A stretch of DNA of 64,000 bases from VXNE01 sp965203615 (GCA_965203615.1 OZ241900.1:2914001-2978000), one strand, 5' to 3'. Shown: positions 17,710-27,149, counted from the first letter of the stretch. A program made the numbers and translations. The notes: generated by a model from the sequence alone, not told the origin.

Positions 17710-18903
17710 ATGAAGACACTGAACACGATCGCGGTCATCGCGGTCATCGCAACCGTTCAAATACCGACGCAGGCGTCAGCGGGATTCGCTGATTCGTTAG
17801 CGAATACCAAGCCGGCGTTGGACCTCCGCTACCGCCTGGAAACAGTCGACCAGGAAGGGATCGACAACAATGCCCAGGCGTCGACGCTGAAGGCCCGCCT
17901 GTCGTGGATCATGCCGGCAGCCGAAGGTTTTTCCGTCGGCGTCGAAGGCGACAATGTCTTCGTTATTGGCGACGAGCGATACAACTCCACCGCCAACGGC
18001 CGCACCGAGTTCCCCGTTGTCGCGGATCCCGCGGGCTTCGATCTGAACCAGGCATTCCTCCGATACCGCGACAATAGTCTGACGGTCACCCTGGGCCGGC
18101 AGCGCGTTCTCCACGGCACACAGCGTATGGTGGGGGGAGTGGCCTGGCGGCAGAACGAGCAGACCTATGACGCCCTGCGGGTGCAGTCCACGCACGACAC
18201 GGCGAGCGTCGACTATAGCTACGTGGTCAACGTGAACCGAATCTTCGGTCCTGACGACGGCGTGCAACCCGCCACCTGGGAGAGCAATTCGCACCTGTTT
18301 CGGGGCGAGTTCAAACCTGCGGAAGGGCACGCGTTCGGGATTTTTGTCTATCTCATGGATTTCGAGAACGACAACGGTCCTCCGAACGCGAATCGGACTT
18401 ATGGGGTCGACTACTCCGCCTCTTTCGGAGCCTTCGGCCTGTCCGCCGCTATCGCCCGGCAATCCGATTGGGCCGACAATCCGCGTGCCTACGACGCCGC
18501 CTACTACACCATCGAAGGACGGGTGAAAGGTGGGCCAGTGACCTATACGGCGGGGTACGAAGTACTCGGCAGCGACGAAGGCGCGGCCGGCTTTCGCACC
18601 CCGACCGCGACCCTGCACAAGTTCCAGGGCTGGTCCGACAAGTTCCTCGCGACCCCTCCGGCCGGCGTCAAGGACTTCTACGTGAAAGCCGCCACCAAGA
18701 TCGGTCCCGCTTCTGTCGGAGTTGCGTTGCACGATTTCAGCGCCGTGGAAGGCGGCGCCGACTATGGCCGGGAAGTGGATCTGTCGGTCTCGTGTCCATT
18801 GGGGGCAAACTTTGGCCTGCTGTTCAAGTGGGCGCGGTACAACGCCGCAGAACACGCGACCGACACCACGAAGGGCTGGATAGTCGTCACCTACAAGCTC
18901 TGA
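17710..18903 (+). CDS. Outer-membrane beta-barrel porin (alginate-export/OprD-like)
   Basis: A 397-residue exported protein with a signal peptide (NTIAVIAVIATVQIPTQASA) and a mature part made of alternating beta strands, for example LDLRYRLETVDQEGIDNNAQ, TLKARLSW, NQAFLRYRDNSLTVTLGRQR and PVTYTAGYEVLGS. It ends in a hydrophobic/aromatic strand (GWIVVTYKL) typical of barrel insertion signals. The LGRQRV and WRQNEQTYDALRV segments are characteristic of alginate-export-type barrels. It probably passes a small anionic or organic solute through the outer membrane. It is followed by an acyl-CoA synthetase, so uptake of a fatty or organic acid is conceivable but not shown. Confidence 0.75.
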   Translation: MKTLNTIAVIAVIATVQIPTQASAGFADSLANTKPALDLRYRLETVDQEGIDNNAQASTLKARLSWIMPAAEGFSVGVEGDNVFVIGDERYNSTANGRTEFPVVADPAGFDLNQAFLRYRDNSLTVTLGRQRVLHGTQRMVGGVAWRQNEQTYDALRVQSTHDTASVDYSYVVNVNRIFGPDDGVQPATWESNSHLFRGEFKPAEGHAFGIFVYLMDFENDNGPPNANRTYGVDYSASFGAFGLSAAIARQSDWADNPRAYDAAYYTIEGRVKGGPVTYTAGYEVLGSDEGAAGFRTPTATLHKFQGWSDKFLATPPAGVKDFYVKAATKIGPASVGVALHDFSAVEGGADYGREVDLSVSCPLGANFGLLFKWARYNAAEHATDTTKGWIVVTYKL

Positions 18904-19054
18904 TTCGCGGCCAGACGGCGTGCAGGGCGCCTCTCGCGGCAGAACTCTCGCCCGGTTGCGTTCCCGTCTGACACGCCATCCGGAATGAAACAGGGTTCCT
19001 TTCCTTTGGCGGGCCTCGCGTATATGGTTCGGTGAAACGGGGGGAGTAGCCGTC

Positions 19055-20857
19055 ATGGGAATTCGGGAAGTTGTTTCTGTGCTGCGCGACGTGCCGGTGC
19101 TGCTGGCGCTGAAGAAGGGCATGCAGCCTCGTCCCCTCGAGGAGAGGGACTGTCTGGGTGCCGTCGTCGAGCGCACTGCGCGGAACTTTGGTTCGCTGAC
19201 AGCCGTCGTCTGCGAGGGCGACACCGTCACCTGGGGCGAACTCAACGCGCACGCCAACCGGTATGCGAATTTCCTCAAGGCAGCGGGGCTCGGCGTCGGC
19301 GATACCGTCAGCATCATGATGGAAAACCGCATCGAGTTTCTGGCGCTTCTGATCGCGGCCAACAAGCTGGGTATCACCGCGGGGCTGATCAACACCAACC
19401 TGCGAGGGCGTCCGCTCATTCACTGCGTCAACGTGACCGCGTCCAGCAAGTGTGTATTTGGAGGCGAGGTCCAGGACGCGATCGACGAAGCGAAAGACGA
19501 GTTCGATCTTGAGCAGGGCACCGACTACTTCGTTGTTCCGGATGGAGACTCGCCGGTGCCCGACTGGGCGGTCGACATGGCGGCGGGAAGCGCCAATCTC
19601 TCGGTGCAGGATCCGCCTGAAACCGGAGACATCACCCTGGGTCAGACCGCCATGTACATCTTCACTTCCGGCACCACGGGCCTGCCCAAGGCCGCGGTAA
19701 TGTCGAACCGCCGCTACCTGATGACCGCAGGGTTGTCCGCCACCGCGGGACTCCGCTGCACTTCGAACGACCGCATCTACATCTGCCTGCCGCTGTACCA
19801 CGGTACCGCGCTCATGGTGGGCGCGGGCGCCGCCTTCATGTCCGGTGCATCCATGTTCCTTCGGCGACGGTTCTCCGCGAGGGCCTTCCTCCCGGATGTG
19901 CGCGAGCACGGCTGTACGTCCTTCATCTATGTCGGCGAACTGTGCCGTTACCTGAACAACTCGAAGGCGTTGCCCGACGATCGCGACAATCCCCTGCACA
20001 CCATGATGGGCAACGGCTTGCGGCCCGATATCTGGCTGGAATTCAAGCGGCGTTTCGGAATAACGCGGGTGACCGAGTTCTATGGCGCGAGCGAGGGCAA
20101 CGTGGCTTTCGCGAACCTGCTGAACAAGGACTGCACGTTCGGCATGACGTCGTCGAAGGTCGCCCTGGTCCGCTATGACGTGGACACCGACGAGATAGTG
20201 CGGGGCACGGACGGCTATTGCATTCAGGCGCAACAGGGAGAACCGGGTTTGCTGCTGGGACACATCAGTCCCACGGCCAGATTCGAGGGCTACACGGACA
20301 AGGACGCCACGGAGGGGAAGATTCTGCGCGACGTGCTGGAGGAAGGCGACGCATGGTTCAACACCGGGGATCTCATCAAGGAAGTCGACGTCGGGTTCTC
20401 GCTTGGCTACGCGCACTACCAGTTCGTTGACCGCACGGGCGACACGTTCCGCTGGAAGTCGGAGAACGTGTCCACCAATGAAGTCGGCGAAATCATCAAT
20501 GGCTTCCAGGACATCGAGTTCTGTAACGTCTACGGAGTGGAGGTTCCGGGGGCCGACGGGCGAGCGGGAATGGTGGCCCTGCGACTGGCGGAGGGCGCCG
20601 AACTTGATGTCGACGGCCTGGCAGTCCATGTCGGCCGCGAATTGCCCCCCTACGCGCGTCCTGTTTTCGTCCGCGTGCAGTCGGAAATAGAAGTCACCGG
20701 CACGTTCAAGATGGTGAAGGGAGACCTGAAGCGCGAGGGCTACGATATCTCCGAGATAGGCGATCCGGTCTACGTCATGAAACCCGGAAGCGCAACGTAC
20801 GAGGCGCTGGACTCGGAGTACCTTGAGACGATTCGAAACGGTTCCGCCGGGTTCTGA
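19055..20857 (+). CDS. Long-chain fatty acyl-CoA synthetase of the FATP/FadD6 type
   Basis: A 600-residue AMP-forming acyl-CoA synthetase that adenylates a fatty (or sterol side-chain) acid and transfers it to CoA. Motifs are intact: the P-loop YIFTSGTTGLPKAA, the LPLYHGTA segment, TEFYGASEGN, FNTGD and the hinge DTFRWKSENVSTNEV typical of the FATP branch (very-long-chain acyl-CoA synthetases). The C-terminal TGTFKMVKGDLKREGYD carries the acyl-AMP catalytic Lys. The ATG at 19055 follows GGGGGAG. It may work together with the Rieske oxygenase at 25.6 kb or the crotonase at 9.2 kb in lipid or steroid breakdown; that link is inference only. Confidence 0.9.
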   Translation: MGIREVVSVLRDVPVLLALKKGMQPRPLEERDCLGAVVERTARNFGSLTAVVCEGDTVTWGELNAHANRYANFLKAAGLGVGDTVSIMMENRIEFLALLIAANKLGITAGLINTNLRGRPLIHCVNVTASSKCVFGGEVQDAIDEAKDEFDLEQGTDYFVVPDGDSPVPDWAVDMAAGSANLSVQDPPETGDITLGQTAMYIFTSGTTGLPKAAVMSNRRYLMTAGLSATAGLRCTSNDRIYICLPLYHGTALMVGAGAAFMSGASMFLRRRFSARAFLPDVREHGCTSFIYVGELCRYLNNSKALPDDRDNPLHTMMGNGLRPDIWLEFKRRFGITRVTEFYGASEGNVAFANLLNKDCTFGMTSSKVALVRYDVDTDEIVRGTDGYCIQAQQGEPGLLLGHISPTARFEGYTDKDATEGKILRDVLEEGDAWFNTGDLIKEVDVGFSLGYAHYQFVDRTGDTFRWKSENVSTNEVGEIINGFQDIEFCNVYGVEVPGADGRAGMVALRLAEGAELDVDGLAVHVGRELPPYARPVFVRVQSEIEVTGTFKMVKGDLKREGYDISEIGDPVYVMKPGSATYEALDSEYLETIRNGSAGF

Positions 20858-20924
20858 TCCGCTGGGGTAAAACCATTACGCGATGCGTGGCGTTCATGCA
20901 TCCGGCCCGGCGATGTCCCGTCGC

Positions 20925-21041
20925 CGGGGAAAACACTAGGAGCGCGACTGCGTCCAGGATCGCGATGTACCACGGCCACGGCGCGAAAAAGAACGGCGAC
21001 TGGGTGTCGGGTGGCGGAATCGGGAACATGTAGTTGCTGCC
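20925..21041 (-). pseudogene. C-terminal remnant of a TIGR02206/YwaF-like membrane protein
   Basis: Read on the minus strand, this stretch encodes GSNYMFPIPPPDTQSPFFFA followed by PWPWYIAILDAVALLVFSP. This resembles the last transmembrane segment of YwaF-type (TIGR02206) integral membrane proteins, which typically have NYM..., LLGPWPWYI and a hydrophobic helix. Nothing of the rest of the protein is recognisable, so it is a relic. It overlaps, antisense, the first codons of the permease at 21034/21058. Confidence 0.45.
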
Positions 21042-21057
21042 CGGGGTCCAGAACCGG

Positions 21058-22392
21058 GTGAACGCGCGGCGCTTCACCCGGCGCACCGCGGTGACGGTGG
21101 TGATCGCCAACATGATCGGCACGGGCGTGTTTACCAGCCTCGGTTTTCAACTGCTGGAAATACAGTCGGGCTTCGTGATCCTCATGCTTTGGTTCATTGG
21201 CGGCCTGACCGCGCTTTGCGGCGCGTTGACCTATGCGGAACTCGGTTCGGCGATGCCGCGGTCAGGTGGCGAATACAATTTCCTGTCGCGGATCTACCAT
21301 CCGGGCGCGGGTTTCGTGTCGGGCTGGATTTCCGCGACGATCGGCTTCGCCGCACCCTCCGCGCTTGCCGCCTTAGCCTTCGGCACGTACGTGGCGTCCG
21401 TGTTTCCCGCCTTCCCCCCGACCTGGCTTGCGGCGTTGCTGATCATTGCGCTCGCGGTCGTGCATTCCTCCACCCACCGCGCGAGTGGTGCCACCCAGCG
21501 CGTGTTCACGTACATGAAAGTCGTCTTGGTCGCGGCCTTCTGCATCCTCACCTGGCTGCTGGTTGATACGCCCCAGGACGTCCGTGTGCTGCCGGCGCCG
21601 GGAGATGGCGCGCTGCTCGCCTCGGGCGCATTTGCCGTTGCCCTCATCTACGTCAATTACGCCTACACCGGCTGGAACGCGGCGACCTACCTCTTGGATG
21701 AATTGGAGCGTCCCGCCGAGACGCTCTCGACGATCCTGCTTGTGGGAACGGGAACCGTGCTGATCCTGTACCTGATGCTCAACTTCAGTTTCCTTTATGC
21801 CGCGCCGGTCGATGCGATGGCCGGCAAGATCGAGATCGGTTACATAGCCGCCCGCTTCGTCTTCGGGGATTCGGGCGCGGACGTCATGGGCATCGTCCTG
21901 GCGCTGTTGCTCGTTTCCACGGTGAGCGCGATGACCCTGGCGGGCCCCCGGGTGCTGCAGGTGGTCGGCCAGGACTTCAGGGTGTTTCGCCTGATGGCAA
22001 GGACGAACGCGCACGGCGTGCCAACGGTCGCGGTTCTGTTTCAATCCACGCTGGCGTTGGTTTTCGTGATGACGGCCTCGTTCGAGTCCATACTCGTCTT
22101 CGCCGGATTCACCCTGGGTCTGAGCAGCGCGCTGACGGTCGCGGGCGTGTTCGTGATGCGGTGGCGAAATTCCTACCCGGAACGGCCGTTCCGGGTGCCG
22201 CTATACCCGCTACCGCCATTGATCTATCTTGCGGTCACCGGCTGGACGCTGGTCTACATATCCATCCGGCGGCCGGCGGAGAGCGTGGCGGGAATCTTGA
22301 TCATCGCCGTTGGCGCAGTCTGCTACTTGATCGCACGGCGAGTGGCACGCGGGCTCGAGGCACGCGAACGCGGGCAAGATCCGGCGCGATGA
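21058..22392 (+). CDS. APC-family amino acid permease (LAT-like)
   Basis: An integral inner-membrane transporter of about 444 residues with roughly 12 hydrophobic helices. Helix 1 carries the substrate-site motif NMIGTGVFTSLGFQ. It is followed by GGLTALCGALTYAELGSAMP and SGGEYNFLSRIYHPGAGFVSGW, typical of the amino acid-polyamine-organocation superfamily. The C-terminus ends in a basic cytoplasmic tail. There is no good ATG: GTG at 21058 or TTG at 21034 (directly after an in-frame stop) are the candidates, and the first TM helix is complete with either. The start region overlaps an antisense membrane-protein remnant, suggesting that the promoter region was rearranged. Confidence 0.85.
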   Translation: MNARRFTRRTAVTVVIANMIGTGVFTSLGFQLLEIQSGFVILMLWFIGGLTALCGALTYAELGSAMPRSGGEYNFLSRIYHPGAGFVSGWISATIGFAAPSALAALAFGTYVASVFPAFPPTWLAALLIIALAVVHSSTHRASGATQRVFTYMKVVLVAAFCILTWLLVDTPQDVRVLPAPGDGALLASGAFAVALIYVNYAYTGWNAATYLLDELERPAETLSTILLVGTGTVLILYLMLNFSFLYAAPVDAMAGKIEIGYIAARFVFGDSGADVMGIVLALLLVSTVSAMTLAGPRVLQVVGQDFRVFRLMARTNAHGVPTVAVLFQSTLALVFVMTASFESILVFAGFTLGLSSALTVAGVFVMRWRNSYPERPFRVPLYPLPPLIYLAVTGWTLVYISIRRPAESVAGILIIAVGAVCYLIARRVARGLEARERGQDPAR

Positions 22393-22417
22393 TCGTTGTC
22401 CGCGAAGCAGCCGGCGC

Positions 22418-22446
22418 TTGATGCCAACGGCGGGCATGCATAGAAT
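22418..22446 (+). promoter_or_regulatory. Sigma-70-type promoter of the str operon
   Basis: TTGATG at 22418-22423 and TAGAAT at 22441-22446 are separated by exactly 17 bp, 71 bp upstream of rpsL. A G+C-rich leader follows with an imperfect inverted repeat. This is the expected position for the rpsL-rpsG-fusA promoter. Confidence 0.7.
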
Positions 22447-22516
22447 ACCGCGCCCCTTGCGGTTAGGCGTCCGTGTGTGCGGATGCGCCTCGAGGACCGG
22501 AGTACCTGGATAGCAC

Positions 22517-22888
22517 ATGGCGACAATCAGCCAATTGGTTCGCAAACCGCGCAAGCGGCGCCAGTCGAAGAGTATCGTGCCGGCGCTGCAGGCATCGCCG
22601 CAGAAGCGTGGTGTCTGTACCCGCGTGTACACGACCACGCCGCGCAAACCGAACTCCGCCCTGCGGAAGGTCTGCCGCGTGCGTTTGACGAATGGCTTCG
22701 AGGTCAATTCCTATATCGGCGGCGAGGGTCACAACCTGCAGGAACACTCGGTCGTGCTCATCCGTGGGGGACGCGTCAAGGATCTTCCGGGCGTTCGCTA
22801 CCATACCATCAGGGGAACCCTGGACACTTCCGGCGTGGCCGAAAGGCGGCGTGGCCGCTCAAAGTACGGAGCAAAGCGACCAAAGTAA
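22517..22888 (+). CDS. rpsL: 30S ribosomal protein S12
   Basis: S12 of 123 residues, part of the decoding centre of the small subunit. Family motifs are intact (PQKRGVCTRVYTTTP, KPNSALRKVCRVRLTNGFEV, GGEGHNLQEHSVVLIRGGRV, KDLPGVRYHT). Residue 43 (counting Met1; Lys42 in mature numbering) is Arg, encoded by CGC at 22643-22645, whereas Lys88 of the second resistance site is retained. Lys-to-Arg at this position confers streptomycin resistance in several bacteria. First gene of the str operon. Confidence 0.98.
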   Translation: MATISQLVRKPRKRRQSKSIVPALQASPQKRGVCTRVYTTTPRKPNSALRKVCRVRLTNGFEVNSYIGGEGHNLQEHSVVLIRGGRVKDLPGVRYHTIRGTLDTSGVAERRRGRSKYGAKRPK

Positions 22889-23008
22889 TCGCAGGCGAAT
22901 CCCGGCGCGATCAAGCATTGCTCGCTGTTGGATATCGCCCGTGGATTCGCTCCCGAGGACCGCAGACCAAGCGTAGAACGGCGAGCATGAGCAACATGGA
23001 GGCGTGAG

Positions 23009-23479
23009 ATGCCGAGACGGAGAGTCGTCGCCAAGCGGGAAATACTCCCGGATCCCAAGTATCACAACCAGACGGTGGCGAAATTCATCAACCATGTGAT
23101 GGTCAGCGGCAAGAAGTCTGTCGCTGAACGTATCGTCTACGGGGCCCTGTCGCGAATCGAGCAGAGGGAGCACTCGGATCCGGTCGAGACGTTCGAGAAG
23201 GCTCTGGACACCGTGGCGCCTTTCGTCGAGGTCAAGTCCCGCAGGGTGGGCGGCGCCACCTACCAGGTTCCCGTCGAGGTAAGGCCGTCCCGCCGCCAGG
23301 CGCTGGCCATGCGTTGGCTGGTGGATAGCGCGCGAGCCCGTCGCGAGAAGTCCATGGCGGCGCGGCTGGCGGGAGAGCTGATGGACGCGGCGGAGGGCCG
23401 GGGCTCGGCGGTGAGGAGACGCGAGGATACGCATCGCATGGCCGAAGCGAACAGGGCGTTCTCACACTACCGCTTCTAG
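23009..23479 (+). CDS. rpsG: 30S ribosomal protein S7
   Basis: S7 of 156 residues, the primary 16S 3'-domain binder and assembly initiator. The N-terminal MPRRRVVAKREILPDP, KFINHVMVSGKK and VGGATYQVPVEVRP are standard. The start has a well-placed GGAGG. The spacer from rpsL is 120 bp, longer than in E. coli, where S7 binds the mRNA here to autoregulate the operon. Confidence 0.98.
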   Translation: MPRRRVVAKREILPDPKYHNQTVAKFINHVMVSGKKSVAERIVYGALSRIEQREHSDPVETFEKALDTVAPFVEVKSRRVGGATYQVPVEVRPSRRQALAMRWLVDSARARREKSMAARLAGELMDAAEGRGSAVRRREDTHRMAEANRAFSHYRF

Positions 23480-23557
23480 CCGGGTCATTTCGCCAGGAAT
23501 TTAGTTTGTCGCGATGCCGCCGGGGCGATGTCCCCGGTGGCGTAATGGAGATGCGCA

Positions 23558-25648
23558 ATGGCGGGTCGCAGCACCCCGATTGGACGTTATCGAAACCTTG
23601 GCATCGTCGCGCACGTTGATGCGGGCAAGACGACGACGACCGAGCGCGTGCTTTTCTACACGGGCCTCTCGCACAAGATGGGCGAGGTTCACGAAGGTGC
23701 TGCCGTCATGGACTGGATGGAGCAGGAACAGGAACGCGGGATCACCATCACTTCCGCGGCCACGACCTGTTTCTGGTCCGGCATGGGCAACCAGTTCGAT
23801 GAACATCGCATCAACATCATCGATACCCCTGGCCATGTGGACTTCACCATTGAAGTGGAACGGTCCCTGCGCGTTCTCGATGGTGCGGTGGTCGTGTTCT
23901 GCGGCACCGCCGGCGTGGAGCCACAGTCGGAAACGGTGTGGCGGCAGGCCAACAGGTACGAGGTTCCTCGTATCGTCTTCGTCAACAAGATGGATCGGAC
24001 CGGTGCCGACTTCCTGCGGGTCGTCGAGCAGATCCGCGAGCGCCTGGGTGCGCATCCGGTGCCCGTGCAACTCCCCCTTGGCGCCGAAGAGAACTTCCGC
24101 GGCGTGATCGACCTGGTCTCGATGAAGGCCATCACCTGGGACGACAGCGACCTGGGCGTCTCCTACGTCGAAACGGAGATCCCGGAAGAGATGCGTGAGC
24201 AGGCCGACCTGTTCCGAGAGCGAATGGTCGAGGCTGCGGCGGAGTCGAGCGAAGAGTTGATGGACCTTTACATCGAAGAGGGGGATCTCTCGCCGGCGGA
24301 CATTCGCAAAGGGCTGCGCACGAGTACGCTGGCTGGCGAAATCGTCCCGGCCCTGTGCGGTTCGGCCTTCAAGAACAAGGGAGTGCAGGCGGTTCTCGAT
24401 GCGGTCGTCGAGTTCCTCCCCGCTCCGACAGAGGTGAAGGCAATCGAGGGGGTGCTGGAAAGCGGTGAATCGTCTGAGCGCCGCTCGGATGATGATGAGC
24501 CTTTCGCCGCGCTGGCTTTCAAGATTGCGACAGACCCGTACGTGGGCACCCTGACGTTCTTTCGGGTCTATTCCGGCGTGCTGGCGACGGGAGACCAGGT
24601 ATCCAACCCGCGCAGGTCACGACGTCAGCGAATTGGTCGAATGGTGCAGATGCACTCGAACAGCCGCAACGAGATGAAGGAGGTTCGGGCCGGAGACATC
24701 GCGGCAGCGATTGGGCTCAGGGATACGATGACCGGAGATACGCTGTGCGACTCCTCCAACCCGATCACCCTCGAGCGCATGGAGTTTCCGGAACCGGTCA
24801 TTCACGTCGCGGTCGAGCCAAGGTCCGCGATGGACCAGGACAGGATGTCCGGTGCCCTGGCAAAGCTGGCCCAGGAGGACCCTTCCTTTCGGGTGACTAC
24901 GGATACCGAGACCGGCCAGACCATCATTGCCGGCATGGGAGAGCTGCACCTCGATATCATCGTCGATCGCATGAAACGGGAATTCAACGTCGAAGCGAGT
25001 GTCGGACGACCCCAGGTCGCCTATCGCGAGACCATTCGTGCCAGCGTGGAGGCGGAGGGCAGGTTTGTCCGCCAGACTGGCGGCCGGGGCCAGTTCGGCC
25101 ATGTCTGGATTCGCCTGGAGCCGCTTCCGGACGAGACGGGATTCGAGTTTGTCGATGAGATCGTCGGCGGAGCGGTGCCCAGGGAGTACATTTCGGCGGT
25201 GAGGCAGGGCATCGAAGAACAGATGGAGAACGGCGTGATCGGCGGCTATCCGCTGATTGGCGTCAAGGCCACGCTATACGATGGTTCCTACCACGAAGTC
25301 GACTCGTCGGAACTGGCCTTCAAGATCGCGGGTTCGATGGCGTTACGAGACGGCGCCGCCCGGGCGAGACCGGTTCTGCTCGAGCCGGTGATGCGCGTGG
25401 AAGTTGTCATGCCGGAGGAATTCATGGGCCAGGTGGTCGGCGAGCTGAACCGGCGCCGGGGGATAATCGACGGGATGGACCAGAGTCCCTCGGGCAAGAT
25501 TACTCGCGCTTTCGTGCCGCTGGGCGAGATGTTCGGCTACGCGACGGACCTGCGCTCCGCCACCCAGGGGCGAGCCACCTTCAACATGGAATTCGCGCGC
25601 TACGCCGAAGTCCCGCGGAACATCGCGGCCGACATTGTCGATCACTGA
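23558..25648 (+). CDS. fusA: Elongation factor G
   Basis: Translocase GTPase of 696 residues. G1 is AHVDAGKTTTTERVLFYTG, G2 lies in RGITITSAATTCF, G3 is DTPGHVDFT and G4 is NKMDR; domains II-V follow in normal length, including GELHLDIIVDRM and the domain IV loop region. It is third in the str operon. The following gene in most proteobacteria is tuf, which is absent here. The stop overlaps by 7 bp the stop of the convergent Rieske gene. Confidence 0.98.
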   Translation: MAGRSTPIGRYRNLGIVAHVDAGKTTTTERVLFYTGLSHKMGEVHEGAAVMDWMEQEQERGITITSAATTCFWSGMGNQFDEHRINIIDTPGHVDFTIEVERSLRVLDGAVVVFCGTAGVEPQSETVWRQANRYEVPRIVFVNKMDRTGADFLRVVEQIRERLGAHPVPVQLPLGAEENFRGVIDLVSMKAITWDDSDLGVSYVETEIPEEMREQADLFRERMVEAAAESSEELMDLYIEEGDLSPADIRKGLRTSTLAGEIVPALCGSAFKNKGVQAVLDAVVEFLPAPTEVKAIEGVLESGESSERRSDDDEPFAALAFKIATDPYVGTLTFFRVYSGVLATGDQVSNPRRSRRQRIGRMVQMHSNSRNEMKEVRAGDIAAAIGLRDTMTGDTLCDSSNPITLERMEFPEPVIHVAVEPRSAMDQDRMSGALAKLAQEDPSFRVTTDTETGQTIIAGMGELHLDIIVDRMKREFNVEASVGRPQVAYRETIRASVEAEGRFVRQTGGRGQFGHVWIRLEPLPDETGFEFVDEIVGGAVPREYISAVRQGIEEQMENGVIGGYPLIGVKATLYDGSYHEVDSSELAFKIAGSMALRDGAARARPVLLEPVMRVEVVMPEEFMGQVVGELNRRRGIIDGMDQSPSGKITRAFVPLGEMFGYATDLRSATQGRATFNMEFARYAEVPRNIAADIVDH

Positions 25649-26964
25649 GGCGGCTCGGCACTCGAGCGGCGCCGGTTCTCCACGGGGTGTGGTCGAAGAA
25701 TCCAGTTCTGCGGTAGCTTGAGCCCGCATCCGGAGGCCGCGATGGTCTCGCCACACCAGGCCCGTGTGCTCGCCAGGGCCTTGTCCATGGTGGAGCGGAC
25801 ACGTGCAAGCGGTGATGACCATCGAGGTGGCCTGCGAAGTCCGTGTCCGCGGAAAACCGAACGCAACCGGCTGAATATCGGCCGGACCGTCGACATGCGG
25901 CGCGTTGAGGAATCCGCATCGCGCAGGTCCGCCCCGTCGTAGAACTGGCCGAACCACCGTCGGTACTTGGCGATCGGTCCGTCGCCGTCGCAGAGTATGG
26001 GTGCATCCCGAAACACCTTGTTCTCCCAGATCGGGATGTCCTGCTCCACCTGGCGGACGATTTCGGCGATCAGGCCGTCGACCAGCGGGTTGAAGTGCTC
26101 AGGCGTATCCAGTCGTTTCGTGAAATTGAAGCCGAGCTTCATCCTGGCGGGAGTGATGGGTGTCACCGTGGCGAGCATGACCGTCCTGGCCCCCAGCTCG
26201 AAAGTCTGGGTGCTCATGCCGGGCCCGCAGTTCCGGGTGACCAGGTGGACCCTCTCCATGCGGGCCAGGTCGATGTTCCCCCTCTCGTCTATGGCGGGCA
26301 CAAGGGCAGTCACTTCGGTTTCGCGGCGGTGCCCCGCAAGGGTGATCCTGGCTTCGGGCATTTCCCGCGCGCCGTGAACCGCCACGAAGTGTGCGATGTC
26401 CACCGCGTTTTCTCCGGCCTCCTGTATCGGAGCATGCACATCCCACTCGTAGTGGGTGAACCCGCTCCAATCCGTATCGGACAGTTCCGGCACGTCGTCA
26501 ATATCGAATAGCGGCGGAACGTGCCGCGGATGATGCCAGGCCCATATCAGCCGATTTCGTTCCTGTACCGGATAGCTGTAAAGGCACGGGCCGTTCGCCG
26601 CCCGGCGGGGTATCGCGCGGGCATAGGGTACGCTCACACACACCCCTTCGCCGTCGAACCGCCAGCCGTGGAACGGGCAGACGATCGCATTGCCCTCGAC
26701 CCTGCCTCCGTATCCAAGATGGGCCCCCAGGTGTGGACAGAATGCCGCGGTGACGTGCGCCTGGCCGTCCTCGGTGCGGAAGAGCACGAGGTGCTCTTCG
26801 AAGCAATACAGCGGCTGAACGTCGCCGGGCGCCAGGTCGGCACTGCATGCCAGCGCGTACCAGCCGAAGGGGATGGGCAGACTCCGATCGTCGCCGTGAG
26901 GGAGCGGCCGAAGTCGAGCGGTGAACTCCGAAGAGGGTCGATTTCTCATGTCGTTCTTTTGCAT
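25642..26964 (-). CDS. Rieske [2Fe-2S] oxygenase, KshA-like
   Basis: Terminal oxygenase of about 440 residues. The Rieske centre has CPHLGAHLGYGG and CPFHGWRFDG, 17 residues between the pairs. The mononuclear iron site is in GENAVDIAHFVAVHGA. The segment CDGDGPIAKYRRWFGQFYDG matches the 3-ketosteroid 9-alpha-hydroxylase/DAF-36-like branch, so a steroid or similar polycyclic substrate is likely. A ferredoxin reductase partner is not adjacent. About 85 residues beyond the normal C-terminal end are low in conserved features, run into the fusA terminus and may follow a frame change. Start ATG 26964 or 26949. Divergent from a TetR-type regulator that probably controls it. Confidence 0.8.
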   Translation of the reverse strand: MQKNDMRNRPSSEFTARLRPLPHGDDRSLPIPFGWYALACSADLAPGDVQPLYCFEEHLVLFRTEDGQAHVTAAFCPHLGAHLGYGGRVEGNAIVCPFHGWRFDGEGVCVSVPYARAIPRRAANGPCLYSYPVQERNRLIWAWHHPRHVPPLFDIDDVPELSDTDWSGFTHYEWDVHAPIQEAGENAVDIAHFVAVHGAREMPEARITLAGHRRETEVTALVPAIDERGNIDLARMERVHLVTRNCGPGMSTQTFELGARTVMLATVTPITPARMKLGFNFTKRLDTPEHFNPLVDGLIAEIVRQVEQDIPIWENKVFRDAPILCDGDGPIAKYRRWFGQFYDGADLRDADSSTRRMSTVRPIFSRLRSVFRGHGLRRPPRWSSPLARVRSTMDKALASTRAWCGETIAASGCGLKLPQNWILRPHPVENRRRSSAEPPQ

Positions 26965-27149
26965 GGCGGCTGAATGGCTCCGTGCATGGCTTTCGGTGCG
27001 CCCTTGCGGGGGAATGTGCAGCACACAATACACATAAGTGTTCCATAAAAACATTAGTAAAGGAATACGATTCTTGTTTTTGTTCCTGTTTTGATGGTGT
27101 CCGCGGCGAATGTAGAGCAGACCCTGGTTTTTTGTTACTTTCTCTCGGT

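Noticed and set aside
17797..19419. 540-residue minus-strand frame opposite the porin and synthetase start
   Set aside because: No conserved motif, spans two real plus-strand genes.
18887..20629. 580-residue minus-strand frame opposite the acyl-CoA synthetase
   Set aside because: Antisense shadow of a well-conserved gene; composition rich in His, Arg and Val without motifs.
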